Assembly (NCBI GenBank): GCA_017518735.1
Contig: JAFWTY010000026.1
Span: 62,001 to 126,000, forward strand
Origin: Lachnospiraceae bacterium
Lineage (GTDB): Bacteria > Bacillota > Clostridia > Lachnospirales > Lachnospiraceae
Direction: 5' to 3'
Length of the DNA: 64,000 nt
Shown: positions 8,823-16,500 of the stretch, one piece after another
Layout of the letters: each line of letters begins with the position of its first letter
Numbering within the stretch: the first letter of the stretch is position 1
Position numbers and translations under genes: made by a program
The notes under the pieces: model-generated
The model's input: only the letters and a program-made list of their open reading frames with translations
The model's database searches: none
What the model was told of the DNA's origin: nothing

Positions 8823-9602
8823 ATGAAAGGTCTGATGATCAAGGACATCATGTGCCTGAAAAAACAACTGATGGTCTTTTGCTACGTCATCATCGGCGTC
8901 TTAATCGTATCGGTTATGTTTGTATTAAGCGCCCGATTCGGCAATCTCTCCGTTGCGGCACGGCAAATGGCTGCAGAGAACAACATGTCCGTCCTCGATG
9001 TAAACAATCTTGCAACGCTGGCGTTGCTTACGTTTATGTTTCTGCCTTTTGCTGCGGTGGGAGACGTATTGTTTGTATTTGAAGAGGATAACAAGGCGGG
9101 GTTTGCCAAAGTTGCGGGGGCTCTTCCGCTCTCTGTTCCCAAGAGGGTTTTATCCAGATATCTTTCCGTTTTTGCCCTGTTGGCAATAGGCGCCCTGCTG
9201 GATATTGTGATTGCTTTTGCTCTTTCATTTCTGACGGATATTTTATCCTTTGCAGGCTTTGTGGGAATCATTCTGTCCGCATTATCGATGATGATCATTT
9301 ACTGTTCTCTTACAATCGTGTTCCGCGTGGCGATGCCCGGTGCAGGCAAGGGACAGTATGCCCAGATCTTAAGTCTCCTTACAATGGCAGCAGGTTTTAT
9401 CCTGATCCGCTTTGAAAAGATAAAGGAGCTTATTGCGCAGGTGAAAAGCGAGAACAATAATATGGGCCCGGAGAGACTATGGGATCTGCTTACCGCAATG
9501 AAAGAAAAAGCATGGATATTTGCGTTGATCGCAATTACCGTGATGCTTGTTTCTTACGCAGTCTCCGTAACGATTGCACAAAGAAAGAGAGGTGTAATCT
9601 GA
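8823..9602 (+). CDS. ABC-2 type transporter permease
   Basis: 259 residues with about six hydrophobic helices. The first is near residues 16-36, and a conserved-looking extramembrane segment FEEDNKAGFAKVAGALPLS precedes the later helices, as in ABC-2 permeases of bacitracin/lantibiotic-type exporters. It starts 4 bases after the ATPase stop, and its TGA overlaps the next gene's ATG (ATGA). It probably pairs with the next permease as a heterodimer. The substrate is not visible. Confidence 0.87.
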   Translation: MKGLMIKDIMCLKKQLMVFCYVIIGVLIVSVMFVLSARFGNLSVAARQMAAENNMSVLDVNNLATLALLTFMFLPFAAVGDVLFVFEEDNKAGFAKVAGALPLSVPKRVLSRYLSVFALLAIGALLDIVIAFALSFLTDILSFAGFVGIILSALSMMIIYCSLTIVFRVAMPGAGKGQYAQILSLLTMAAGFILIRFEKIKELIAQVKSENNNMGPERLWDLLTAMKEKAWIFALIAITVMLVSYAVSVTIAQRKRGVI

Positions 9603-10381
9603 TGGGTGGACTTTTATATAATGCATTTGTTTCCGTAAGGGGAAAGAAAATGATAAGGATTTCCGGTATTGTGACAATCCTGTTTATTTTGGTGAAAAGG
9701 ATTTTTCCGGGTTGGAGAGTGATAACCAGATATGTGTCTTACGATAAAAACGGTGTAATGACCAGCGACCTGGATATCCTGTTAAGTCTGCTACCCGCGG
9801 TGTTGATTATAACCGCACTGGATGTTGTCAATATATGGAACTCCCGTTGCATAGAGTCGGATGAAAAGAATAAAATCCGCACCTATCTTGCGGCCCTGCC
9901 TCTCGGCAAAAATGCATATGTGGCATCAAAGTATGTGTTTATCGGTATTACGTACTTTGTATTATTATCTCTTTCCTATGTCTGGTATATTACCGCAGGG
10001 GCATTCAGTATCGATGCCTATGCGATTCAGATGATTGATATTTCGATGAGTTTGCTGATGCCCGTCTTCTCCTTTGCCCTCTTAATTTCGGCGGAAGAAC
10101 TGTTTTTGTTTTTGGTTCTCGGCAAAAAGAAGGCGATGATGATTAAGGTCGGTGTATGCCTTTTACTGGGAATTGCATTCGTCGGCTGGCTGCTTTTCGG
10201 AAACCTTTATATCATTGAGGAAGGCTTCTACGTTGATAAACTTGTGGATTGGATGAAAACGCATACGTTTGAGGTTGTGCTTATTCAGATCCTTTCACCG
10301 GTAATTTCTTTGTTAATCTATTTCGGCTCCTATAAACTTTGTTGCTGGTTTTACAACAGAAAGGAGCGGGACTATGACTAA
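9602..10381 (+). CDS. Second ABC-2 type transporter permease
   Basis: 259 residues from the ATG at 9602, which overlaps the previous stop; the frame is open further upstream, but the overlap start fits the operon and the family. Six hydrophobic helices are visible, and the segment CIESDEKNKIRTYLAALPLGKNAYVASKY corresponds in place to the EEDNKAGFAKVAGALPLS stretch of the partner permease, which supports a heteromeric pair. The last codons overlap the CPBP gene by 8 bases. Function as the membrane half of an exporter is inferred from context and hydropathy. Confidence 0.85.
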   Translation: MGGLLYNAFVSVRGKKMIRISGIVTILFILVKRIFPGWRVITRYVSYDKNGVMTSDLDILLSLLPAVLIITALDVVNIWNSRCIESDEKNKIRTYLAALPLGKNAYVASKYVFIGITYFVLLSLSYVWYITAGAFSIDAYAIQMIDISMSLLMPVFSFALLISAEELFLFLVLGKKKAMMIKVGVCLLLGIAFVGWLLFGNLYIIEEGFYVDKLVDWMKTHTFEVVLIQILSPVISLLIYFGSYKLCCWFYNRKERDYD

Positions 10382-11171
10382 AAAAAAGGACTTACAACGC
10401 CTTCTTATCTTCCTGGGCTATGCGTTCGGACTGACCTGGCTGTTCTTCCTGGTTGCCGTACCCATGGGAAGTACATGGTCGGAGATGACGACTTACCGTC
10501 AGTCCTTTGTATCCTTGGGAATGCTGGGGCCACTGGTTGCACATATTTTAACCAGACTGGTAACAAAGGAAGGATTTAAATTAAGCGGAAAAGATTCCAT
10601 GATGCTTGGGATGAGCTTCCGTGACAGGAAGTGGGTTTATTTCTTATTGGCTCTGATTCTTCCCTGGGTAATTTTGGAGCTCGGAAATGCGGTTGCCATC
10701 CTGCTTTGTCCGGACCTTTTGGATTTAAACTACGCGGAAAGTCTGGGTGTGGATACAAAAATTTTCCTCCTTCAGCCGCTCTCGGCGATGGTAAGCGGTG
10801 TGATTGTATCCTTCGCAGCCTTCGGAGAAGAAGGCGGATGGCGTGCTTATATGATGCCGAAACTTTTCAAACTTTTCGGAGAGAAAAAACTGCCGGCGCT
10901 GATCATCGGCGGAATCATCTGGGGGCTTTGGCATGCGCCCCTTACCTGCATCGGTCACAATTACGGAACGGAATATCCCGGCTTTCCTTTTCTCGGAATC
11001 CTGATGATGTGCATATCTTGCATATTGCTCGGAATCATACTTTCCTTCCTTTCCGAAAGGAGCGGATCCGTCTGGCCTGCAGCTTTTATGCATGCGGTAT
11101 TTAATGCGCATCCGACCGCTCTGATCGGATTGATGAACGACGAAAAAATCGACCCGGTGAAGGCTCTGTAA
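10374..11171 (+). CDS. CPBP-family (CAAX/Rce1-like) intramembrane protease
   Basis: 265 residues with about seven to eight membrane helices. The CPBP/Abi motifs are present in order: EEGGWRAYMMPKL (motif 1, paired Glu and Arg), WGLWHAPLT (motif 2, His) and HAVFNAHP (motif 3, His with Asn). These residues form the glutamate protease site in Rce1 relatives. Such proteins often accompany bacteriocin or peptide exporters as self-immunity or maturation enzymes, which fits this ABC-exporter operon; that role is inference. It overlaps the upstream permease by 8 bases. Confidence 0.9.
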   Translation: MTKKKDLQRLLIFLGYAFGLTWLFFLVAVPMGSTWSEMTTYRQSFVSLGMLGPLVAHILTRLVTKEGFKLSGKDSMMLGMSFRDRKWVYFLLALILPWVILELGNAVAILLCPDLLDLNYAESLGVDTKIFLLQPLSAMVSGVIVSFAAFGEEGGWRAYMMPKLFKLFGEKKLPALIIGGIIWGLWHAPLTCIGHNYGTEYPGFPFLGILMMCISCILLGIILSFLSERSGSVWPAAFMHAVFNAHPTALIGLMNDEKIDPVKAL

Positions 11172-11185
11172 TTGAATGGGGTGGA

Positions 11186-11257
11186 ATGATGATTGTACTT
11201 GTCGTGACAGCAGTAATATTCATCATCTGGAAGAAGACGGATAAGAAAAACAGTTAA
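11186..11257 (+). CDS. Small single-helix membrane protein, 23 residues
   Basis: A 24-codon frame (ATG at 11186, TAA at 11255-11257) is preceded by GGGGTGGA, a plausible ribosome binding site. The translation is one hydrophobic helix (IVLVVTAVIFIIW) followed by a KKTDKKN tail, the usual positive-inside pattern of a small membrane peptide. It begins 14 bases after the CPBP gene. A second in-frame ATG directly follows the first. It could be a subunit of the exporter or chance; no homologue is known to me. Confidence 0.5.
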   Translation: MMIVLVVTAVIFIIWKKTDKKNS

Positions 11258-11270
11258 TTGAGGAAAAACA

Positions 11271-12392
11271 GTGGAACTCAGCAGACGCCCAAAACTTCAT
11301 TTTACGCCGAAACGCGGCTGGATGAACGATCCGAACGGACCGGTAAGGTATCGTGGGGAATACCACGTATTTTTCCAGCATGATCCGGAGAAGCTTGAGT
11401 GGGGGTTAATGCACTGGAGCCATGCAAAATCCAAAGATTTACTTCACTGGGAGGAGCTACCGATCGCTCTTTACCCGGATGAAGAAGGCGCGATATTCTC
11501 AGGCTCCGCCTTTGTGGATGAGAAAAATATAAGCGGTTTCGGAAGCGCTGATGAGCCGGCCTTGTTGTTATTCTATACTTCCCACAACATGGAAACCGGC
11601 AGGGAAGAGCAGTGCCTTGCATATACCACGGACGGAGTAACGTTTCAAAAGTATGCTCACAATCCGATCATTCCCGGTGCGGATCATACGCCTGCAAGAG
11701 ATCCGCAGGTCTTTGCAAATAAAATCCTCGGCGGATACTCCATGGTGCTTACCACGGAAGATAAGGCAGAGTTTTATCATTCCACGGACATTATTCACTG
11801 GGAGAAAACCGGCGAATTCCGCCTTCCCGAATATGCACTTAAGGGTATGATTGAATGCCCCTGCATGGTCTTTGATGAGAAAGTCGTTCTGATGCTCAGT
11901 ATGGATGTGCCGGAAAATGAGTTTGACAAATTCCCGAAAGAAGCGGTTCCGCATAAGAGAGTCATGCAATACTTCGTCGGAGACTTTGACGGAAAGAAAT
12001 TCGCAGCGGACGAAGCGCAGAAGGAAGTTTTACTCGTTGATTACGGCGAGGATTTTTATGCGGGAACCGTATTTGCAAACGTAGATGAACATATCCTTAT
12101 TGCCTGGCTTGGAAATTTTTCGGAAGGAGCAAAACACGCGAATACGAAAGAGGAGGGCTTTAATGGCATCTTAAGTATGCCAAGAATGATCAAACTACAG
12201 ATGACGTCCGAAGGATGGAGACTGCACCATGAGTTTATAGAAGTTTTAAAGGCTGAAGAGGGAGGAAGTCTGATTTCGAAAGAAGACGGAGAAATCCTTA
12301 CGGACGGCTGTGTCAGAGAGGAGATAAAAGAAGGCGGTTTTATATGCGCCACATCATTTCACTCGGTTATAAATGCCGAAGGGATTCCATGA
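11271..12392 (+). CDS. Glycoside hydrolase family 32 (beta-fructosidase / sucrose-6-P hydrolase), C-terminally short
   Basis: 373 residues from a GTG start with GAGG upstream. The five-blade propeller keeps all three catalytic acids: nucleophile D20 in WMNDPNG, D144 in ARDPQVF, and acid/base E195 in MIECPCM. There is no signal peptide, so it should act in the cytoplasm on sucrose, sucrose phosphate or short fructans. Usual family length is 430-500. Here the C-terminal beta-sandwich breaks off at NAEGIP. One base out of frame the sequence continues KGFHEGYTEDNHEVFVYDM and then stops, resembling a leftover sandwich end, so a frameshift plus internal deletion is likely. Activity is uncertain. 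No sugar transporter lies beside it. Confidence 0.85.
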   Translation: MELSRRPKLHFTPKRGWMNDPNGPVRYRGEYHVFFQHDPEKLEWGLMHWSHAKSKDLLHWEELPIALYPDEEGAIFSGSAFVDEKNISGFGSADEPALLLFYTSHNMETGREEQCLAYTTDGVTFQKYAHNPIIPGADHTPARDPQVFANKILGGYSMVLTTEDKAEFYHSTDIIHWEKTGEFRLPEYALKGMIECPCMVFDEKVVLMLSMDVPENEFDKFPKEAVPHKRVMQYFVGDFDGKKFAADEAQKEVLLVDYGEDFYAGTVFANVDEHILIAWLGNFSEGAKHANTKEEGFNGILSMPRMIKLQMTSEGWRLHHEFIEVLKAEEGGSLISKEDGEILTDGCVREEIKEGGFICATSFHSVINAEGIP

Positions 12393-12446
12393 GGGATACA
12401 CGGAAGATAATCATGAAGTTTTTGTGTACGATATGTGAAATAAGGA

Positions 12447-12475
12447 TTGTGTTTTTTACCCTTGAAAAATATAAT
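12447..12475 (+). promoter_or_regulatory. Promoter of the 12542-13268 membrane protein pair
   Basis: TTGTGT (12447-12452), a 17-base spacer and TATAAT (12470-12475), about 65 bases before the next ATG. Confidence 0.65.
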
Positions 12476-12541
12476 AAAAACAGACGGTAATGGTACCGAT
12501 CGTGTAAAAGGCGAACAGCCTGATAAAAGGAGGATACACCT

Positions 12542-12946
12542 ATGGCATGTTTTCTTGTATCGGCAGCAGAAGCTATCGTAGTGAAGGCTGTGGAAAAAGG
12601 AGTCGAGAAAAAGGAATCCGCTTCGCATAAGGAAGGCGAATTGCAGGTGGAAGAAACTCATAAAATTCCGTTCAGCAGAAAGTTAAAATGGCTTTGCCGT
12701 ATGCTTTGCGGCGGATCCGTTCTGCTTGCGTTTGAGCATGTATGGCATGGAGAAGTCGTTCCCTGGTTCCCGTTTTTGACGGCAGCGTCCGATCCGAACG
12801 ATGCGGCGGAAATGCTTCATGAAATGTCTACGGTCGGAGTGGCAATGGCAGTACTCGTTACCGTGGTATGGATTGGAATGTGCGTTGTAGCGGATGTGAT
12901 TGTAAAGAGACCGGAAAAGAATATCGAAAGCAGCAAAGCGCTGTAA
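12542..12946 (+). CDS. Conserved-type small membrane protein, function unknown
   Basis: 134 residues, strong AAAGGAGG site upstream. The N-terminus MACFLVSAAEAIVVKAVEKG is hydrophobic/amphipathic. A charged stretch follows (about 20-45), then a Cys-containing helix near 57-70 and a clear helix near 97-117. I do not recognise a named family, although paired small membrane proteins with this type of N-terminus occur in anaerobic Firmicutes. It forms a two-gene unit with the next gene (13-base gap) between its own promoter and terminator. Function unknown. Confidence 0.75.
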   Translation: MACFLVSAAEAIVVKAVEKGVEKKESASHKEGELQVEETHKIPFSRKLKWLCRMLCGGSVLLAFEHVWHGEVVPWFPFLTAASDPNDAAEMLHEMSTVGVAMAVLVTVVWIGMCVVADVIVKRPEKNIESSKAL

Positions 12947-12959
12947 AAGGAGCGGAATT

Positions 12960-13268
12960 ATGACTTTATTGATTACGATTTTTGCGGCGGTTGTTGTGAC
13001 GGTTCTTTGGTACAACCGCAAAAATGATGATATGAGACTTGGAACGCTGTGCTTTTTGTTCTGGGGTGCATCTCTGATGTGGCTTGTAGATGCCATCTTC
13101 GAGTTTGCGGAACTTAAGATGGAGTACTTCACTCCGGCACCGGAAGATATGTTAAACGATGCATTTCTCGGTTTGGCGGTAGTGGCACTCGCGCTGGTAA
13201 TCTGGTTGGTAAGACTGTTAATTGCGGATCCGAAGGGATCTGTCCGCAGGGCATTGAAAAAAGAGTAG
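12960..13268 (+). CDS. Small membrane protein, partner of the preceding gene
   Basis: 102 residues with three hydrophobic helices (about 2-17, 26-45 and 69-87) and a basic C-terminus. Acidic residues sit between helices two and three (EFAELKMEYFTPAPEDM). AAAGGAGCGGAATT lies just upstream. It is followed 26 bases later by a strong terminator, so it ends the unit. No recognised domain; a two-component membrane complex with the 134-residue neighbour is inference from gene pairing only. Confidence 0.72.
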   Translation: MTLLITIFAAVVVTVLWYNRKNDDMRLGTLCFLFWGASLMWLVDAIFEFAELKMEYFTPAPEDMLNDAFLGLAVVALALVIWLVRLLIADPKGSVRRALKKE

Positions 13269-13294
13269 ATGTTACCTTGCAACAAAGTTAATTT

Positions 13295-13322
13295 AAGGGA
13301 AGCATCAAAGCTTCCCTTTTTT
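13295..13322 (+). terminator. Rho-independent terminator of the membrane protein pair
   Basis: Nine-bp stem AAGGGAAGC (13295-13303) / GCTTCCCTT (13310-13318), six-base loop, then T-run. Confidence 0.85.
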
Positions 13323-13377
13323 AATCGTTTCAGGCACATAAACCGGGGTTGTCGAGCAACCGGAACAGGAGTATGAA

Positions 13378-14127
13378 ATGACGGATACCAAAGAGATTCT
13401 GGAAAAAGTAAAAAACGGTGAAATGACGGTGGAAGAGGCGGAGAAGTATTTCAAGAAAGAGCCCTTCCTGGAGATGGGTTTTGCCAAACTGGATTCGCAC
13501 AGAAAGGTAAGAAGCGGTTTTCCGGAAGTGATTTATTGCGAAAACAAACCGGACGAATACCTGGTATCGATTTATTTAAAAATGACGGAGGCCGAGGGCT
13601 GTGCATTCGGAACCAGAGCATCGAAAGAGCAGTTTGAACTGGTTCAAAAATCGATTCCGGACATAAGTTACGACCCGGTTTCCCGCATTCTGAAAGTGGA
13701 GCGCAAGCCGAAGGAACGAATCGGAAAGATTGCTGTCTGCTGTGCGGGAACGGCGGATGTTCCGGTTGCGGAAGAGGCAGCACAGACAGCGGAATATTTC
13801 GGGGCAAATGTAGAGCGTATTTATGATGTCGGTGTCAGCGGAATCCACAGACTGCTTTCCAGAGTGGAGACCATCCAGGAGGCGAACTGCGTTGTTGCGG
13901 TGGCGGGAATGGAAGGTGCGCTCGCCAGCGTGATCGGAGGACTTGTGGAGAATCCCGTAATTGCGGTTCCGACCTCGGTTGGATACGGAGCAAGTTTCAA
14001 AGGATTGTCCGCTCTTATGACCATGATCAATTCCTGCGCGAACGGAATTGCGGTCGTAAACATTGATAACGGATACGGAGCCGGCTATATGGCTACACAG
14101 ATTAACCGCTTAGCAGAAAGGAAATAA
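13378..14127 (+). CDS. larB: LarB, pyridinium-dicarboxylate (nickel-pincer cofactor) synthase
   Basis: 249 residues. The C-terminal half is PurE-like, with AVCCAGTADVPVAEEAA, DVGVSGIHRLL, AGMEGALASVIGGL and VPTSVGYGASFKG as in LarB. LarB carboxylates and hydrolyses NaAD to start the nickel-pincer nucleotide used by lactate racemase and related racemases/epimerases. The ATG has AGGAG six bases upstream. larC follows after 2 bases. The sulfur-insertion enzyme LarE and any LarA enzyme are not in the window, so they must be elsewhere or missing. Confidence 0.93.
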   Translation: MTDTKEILEKVKNGEMTVEEAEKYFKKEPFLEMGFAKLDSHRKVRSGFPEVIYCENKPDEYLVSIYLKMTEAEGCAFGTRASKEQFELVQKSIPDISYDPVSRILKVERKPKERIGKIAVCCAGTADVPVAEEAAQTAEYFGANVERIYDVGVSGIHRLLSRVETIQEANCVVAVAGMEGALASVIGGLVENPVIAVPTSVGYGASFKGLSALMTMINSCANGIAVVNIDNGYGAGYMATQINRLAERK

Positions 14128-14129
14128 GA

Positions 14130-15494
14130 ATGAAGACACTGTATTTGGAATGCAATACCGGAATCAGCGGAGATATGATCGTGGCTGCACTGCTTGACCT
14201 TGGCGCAGACCGGACCGTACTGGAAAAAGCTCTGTCGGGAATAAAAGACTCCGGATTTTCCACCGAGATAAAAAGAGTAAGCAAGAACGGCATAGACTGC
14301 TGTGATTTTAATGTGATCCTGGATGCAGCGCATGAGAATCACGATCATGATATGAACTACTTATACGGTCATGAAGAAGGGCTGGAACACCATCATGAGC
14401 ATGACCACGAGCACTATCACGATCACGACCATGAAGACCATGACCACGATCACCACCATGAACACGACCATGAAGACCATGACCACGAGCACTATCACGA
14501 CCATGATGAACATCACCATGACCACCACCATGAGCACAGAAACTTAAAAGACGTAATCGCGATAATTGACAGCCTTGAACTGACGGACGGAGCAAGAAAA
14601 CTTGCGGTTAGAGTTTTTGAAATACTGGCGGAGGCGGAAGCAAAAGCTCACAACAGAAGCCTGGAAGAAGTGCATTTTCATGAAGTTGGAGCATTAGATT
14701 CCATCGTGGATATCGTGGCGGCGGCCGTCTGCTTTGATAACCTCGGAATCACCGATGTCATCATTCCGAAGATCAACGAAGGCTCGGGAACAATCCGTTG
14801 CCAGCACGGCATTCTGCCGGTACCGGTGCCGGCGGTAATGAATATCGCCACGGCACATTCCCTGCCCTTGGCGGTTACGCAGAGAAAGGGAGAACTGGTA
14901 ACCCCGACCGGTGCGGCTTTTGCGGCTGCGGTTATGACTTCCTCGAAGCTTCCGGAAGTAATCGTTCCGGCCGGTGTCGGGCTCGGAGCGGGAAAGAGAG
15001 AATACGAAATCCCGAGTATTTTGCGTGCAATTCTGTTGCAGGAAAACGGTAGCGAGACGAATGACTGCATCTGGAAGCTGGAAAGCAACATCGATGACTG
15101 CACCGGAGAAGAACTCGGATTTACCATGGACTGTCTGATGAAAGCCGGAGCAAGAGATGTATTCTACACACCTGTATACATGAAGAAAAACCGACCGGCC
15201 TACCTTCTTTCCGTGATTGCGGAAGAAAAGGATATTACGGCACTTGAGGATATCATTTTCCGTGAAACCACCACGATCGGAATTCGAAAAGCAAAAATGG
15301 AACGCCGCATTATGCCGCGTAAAAACGTAGATGTCGAGACAAAATACGGAACGGTTTCGGTGAAGTTATGCGAACATAACGGCGAGACAAAAGTTTATCC
15401 GGAATACGAAAGTGTGGCGGAACTGGCAAGAAAGACCGGTGCGGCCTTCCGCGAAATCTATCAGACCGCCGTGGAGGAATATGTAAAGAAATGA
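14130..15494 (+). CDS. larC: LarC, nickel insertion protein (pyridinium thiocarboxylate nickel chelatase)
   Basis: 454 residues in a single open frame; in some lactobacilli LarC needs a ribosomal frameshift, and none is needed here. LarC inserts nickel into the pincer cofactor, using CTP. The N-terminus MKTLYLECNTGISGDM is characteristic. Residues 68-136 form a metal-binding insert holding 32 His in 69 residues, mixed with Asp and Glu. The domain resumes at NLKDVIAIIDSL, and VHFHEVGALDSIVDIVAAA is a further conserved block. The His-rich DNA (about 14330-14535) is a degenerate CAC/GAC repeat, likely prone to length change. Nickel storage by the insert is inference. Confidence 0.94.
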   Translation: MKTLYLECNTGISGDMIVAALLDLGADRTVLEKALSGIKDSGFSTEIKRVSKNGIDCCDFNVILDAAHENHDHDMNYLYGHEEGLEHHHEHDHEHYHDHDHEDHDHDHHHEHDHEDHDHEHYHDHDEHHHDHHHEHRNLKDVIAIIDSLELTDGARKLAVRVFEILAEAEAKAHNRSLEEVHFHEVGALDSIVDIVAAAVCFDNLGITDVIIPKINEGSGTIRCQHGILPVPVPAVMNIATAHSLPLAVTQRKGELVTPTGAAFAAAVMTSSKLPEVIVPAGVGLGAGKREYEIPSILRAILLQENGSETNDCIWKLESNIDDCTGEELGFTMDCLMKAGARDVFYTPVYMKKNRPAYLLSVIAEEKDITALEDIIFRETTTIGIRKAKMERRIMPRKNVDVETKYGTVSVKLCEHNGETKVYPEYESVAELARKTGAAFREIYQTAVEEYVKK

Positions 15495-15536
15495 TATAAT
15501 AAAAGCACTTTATAAATGTAAAAGGAGGAGTTGCAA

Positions 15537-16319
15537 ATGAATGTATTGGGAAAATGGAATCTGGTTTCCACACTCGGTTTTGATGTAAAGGCCATGAAAC
15601 AGGTGTGGTTAACAAATGAGGATCTCGGAAATCTGCCGGACGATGATTTTCAGAAGAGTCTCTACAATTCGGTATTCGAATTTGTGGACGGAACGCTGAA
15701 TATTTACTGTGCGGTGCAGATTCCCGACAATGTACCGGAAGAAGAAATCAAGGCAGCCATCGAAGCCGGAGAAATCTCCGAAGTGGACGGAAAGTATATG
15801 ATGGTTCAGAAGAAACCCTGGAAGGAAGTGGAAGGGGTGATTATGGTGGACAGCGGAGAGCGCGGTGAAGTTTTCGGAGAACCGATCGATCCCTGGAAGG
15901 CTGTTGAGGAAGTCGGTAATACCCTGATTATTTCCGGACAGTATCAGATTGTAAGAGACGGCGAGACCGCAACCGAAGTAAAGAAGACGGTAAAGGTGGA
16001 AAAGGTGATCACCGAGGAGATGAAGGCGGCAGCAGGAACCTACAAGGGTCTCTATACCAAGTTCGTCGGCGATGAGAAGAAAGACGAGTCCAAGCCGTTC
16101 AAACTGGTGCTCAAAGACGACGGAAGCGGAACCCACTTCAGAAACGACCTTGAGATCAATATTCCCGACTGGACCGTTGAAAACGGAGAGATCAAGCTCA
16201 CCGAGAAGTTCCTCGGAACCATCGACTATACCGGAAAACTCGACGGAAATTCACTGATTCTTTTCAATGACGATCCCGAGAAACCGCTGACCTGCTCCTA
16301 TGTATACGAAAAGGAATAA
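15537..16319 (+). CDS. Hypothetical cytosolic protein with lipocalin-like strand pattern
   Basis: 260 residues from the ATG at 15537, which has AAAGGAGG eight to nine bases upstream. No signal peptide or membrane segment. It opens with NVLGKWNLVSTLGF, a pattern common at the start of lipocalin/FABP-like barrels. A second similar module appears near residues 165-260, with AAAGTYKGLYTKFVG and later GTIDYTGKLDGNSLILFNDD, suggesting an internal duplication of a beta-barrel unit. It is rich in Glu and Lys. It follows larC after 42 bases and may be co-transcribed. I do not recognise a specific family; ligand binding is a guess. Confidence 0.7.
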   Translation: MNVLGKWNLVSTLGFDVKAMKQVWLTNEDLGNLPDDDFQKSLYNSVFEFVDGTLNIYCAVQIPDNVPEEEIKAAIEAGEISEVDGKYMMVQKKPWKEVEGVIMVDSGERGEVFGEPIDPWKAVEEVGNTLIISGQYQIVRDGETATEVKKTVKVEKVITEEMKAAAGTYKGLYTKFVGDEKKDESKPFKLVLKDDGSGTHFRNDLEINIPDWTVENGEIKLTEKFLGTIDYTGKLDGNSLILFNDDPEKPLTCSYVYEKE

Positions 16320-16383
16320 ACGGACGGCTCGAAGATCGAAAGATCTTTGAACGAAATTGAAAATGAAACATTAAAAATGAAAA

Positions 16384-16398
16384 TGAGAATCATTCCCA
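16384..16398 (+). promoter_or_regulatory. Fur/Zur-type box 1
   Basis: TGAGAATCATTCCCA fits the 7-1-7 inverted repeat of Fur-family sites and lies just upstream of the -35 element. It is mirrored by the box at 16434-16448. A Fur-family gene with zinc-site Cys pairs lies in the downstream operon, so Zur control is the likely reading. Confidence 0.72.
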
Positions 16399-16404
16399 AA
16401 AATA

Positions 16405-16433
16405 TTGACGTACGTACGTTAATTTATTATAAT
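16405..16433 (+). promoter_or_regulatory. Promoter of the zinc uptake operon
   Basis: TTGACG (16405-16410), a 17-base spacer and TATAAT (16428-16433). It is framed on both sides by Fur/Zur-like boxes, a layout that would block RNA polymerase when zinc is plentiful. Confidence 0.85.
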
Positions 16434-16448
16434 TGGGAACGGTTCTCA
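16434..16448 (+). promoter_or_regulatory. Fur/Zur-type box 2
   Basis: TGGGAACGGTTCTCA begins right after the -10 and covers the start site. Read on the other strand it differs from box 1 at only two of 15 positions, so the two boxes form a large inverted repeat around the promoter. Confidence 0.72.
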
Positions 16449-16500
16449 TTTTTGAATGTTATTATATTGTAGAAGAGAGCCGGAAACAGAGGTATATATT

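Noticed and set aside
14308..14595. His/Gly/Arg-rich minus-strand frame
   Set aside because: Reverse reading of the CAC/GAC repeat in larC.
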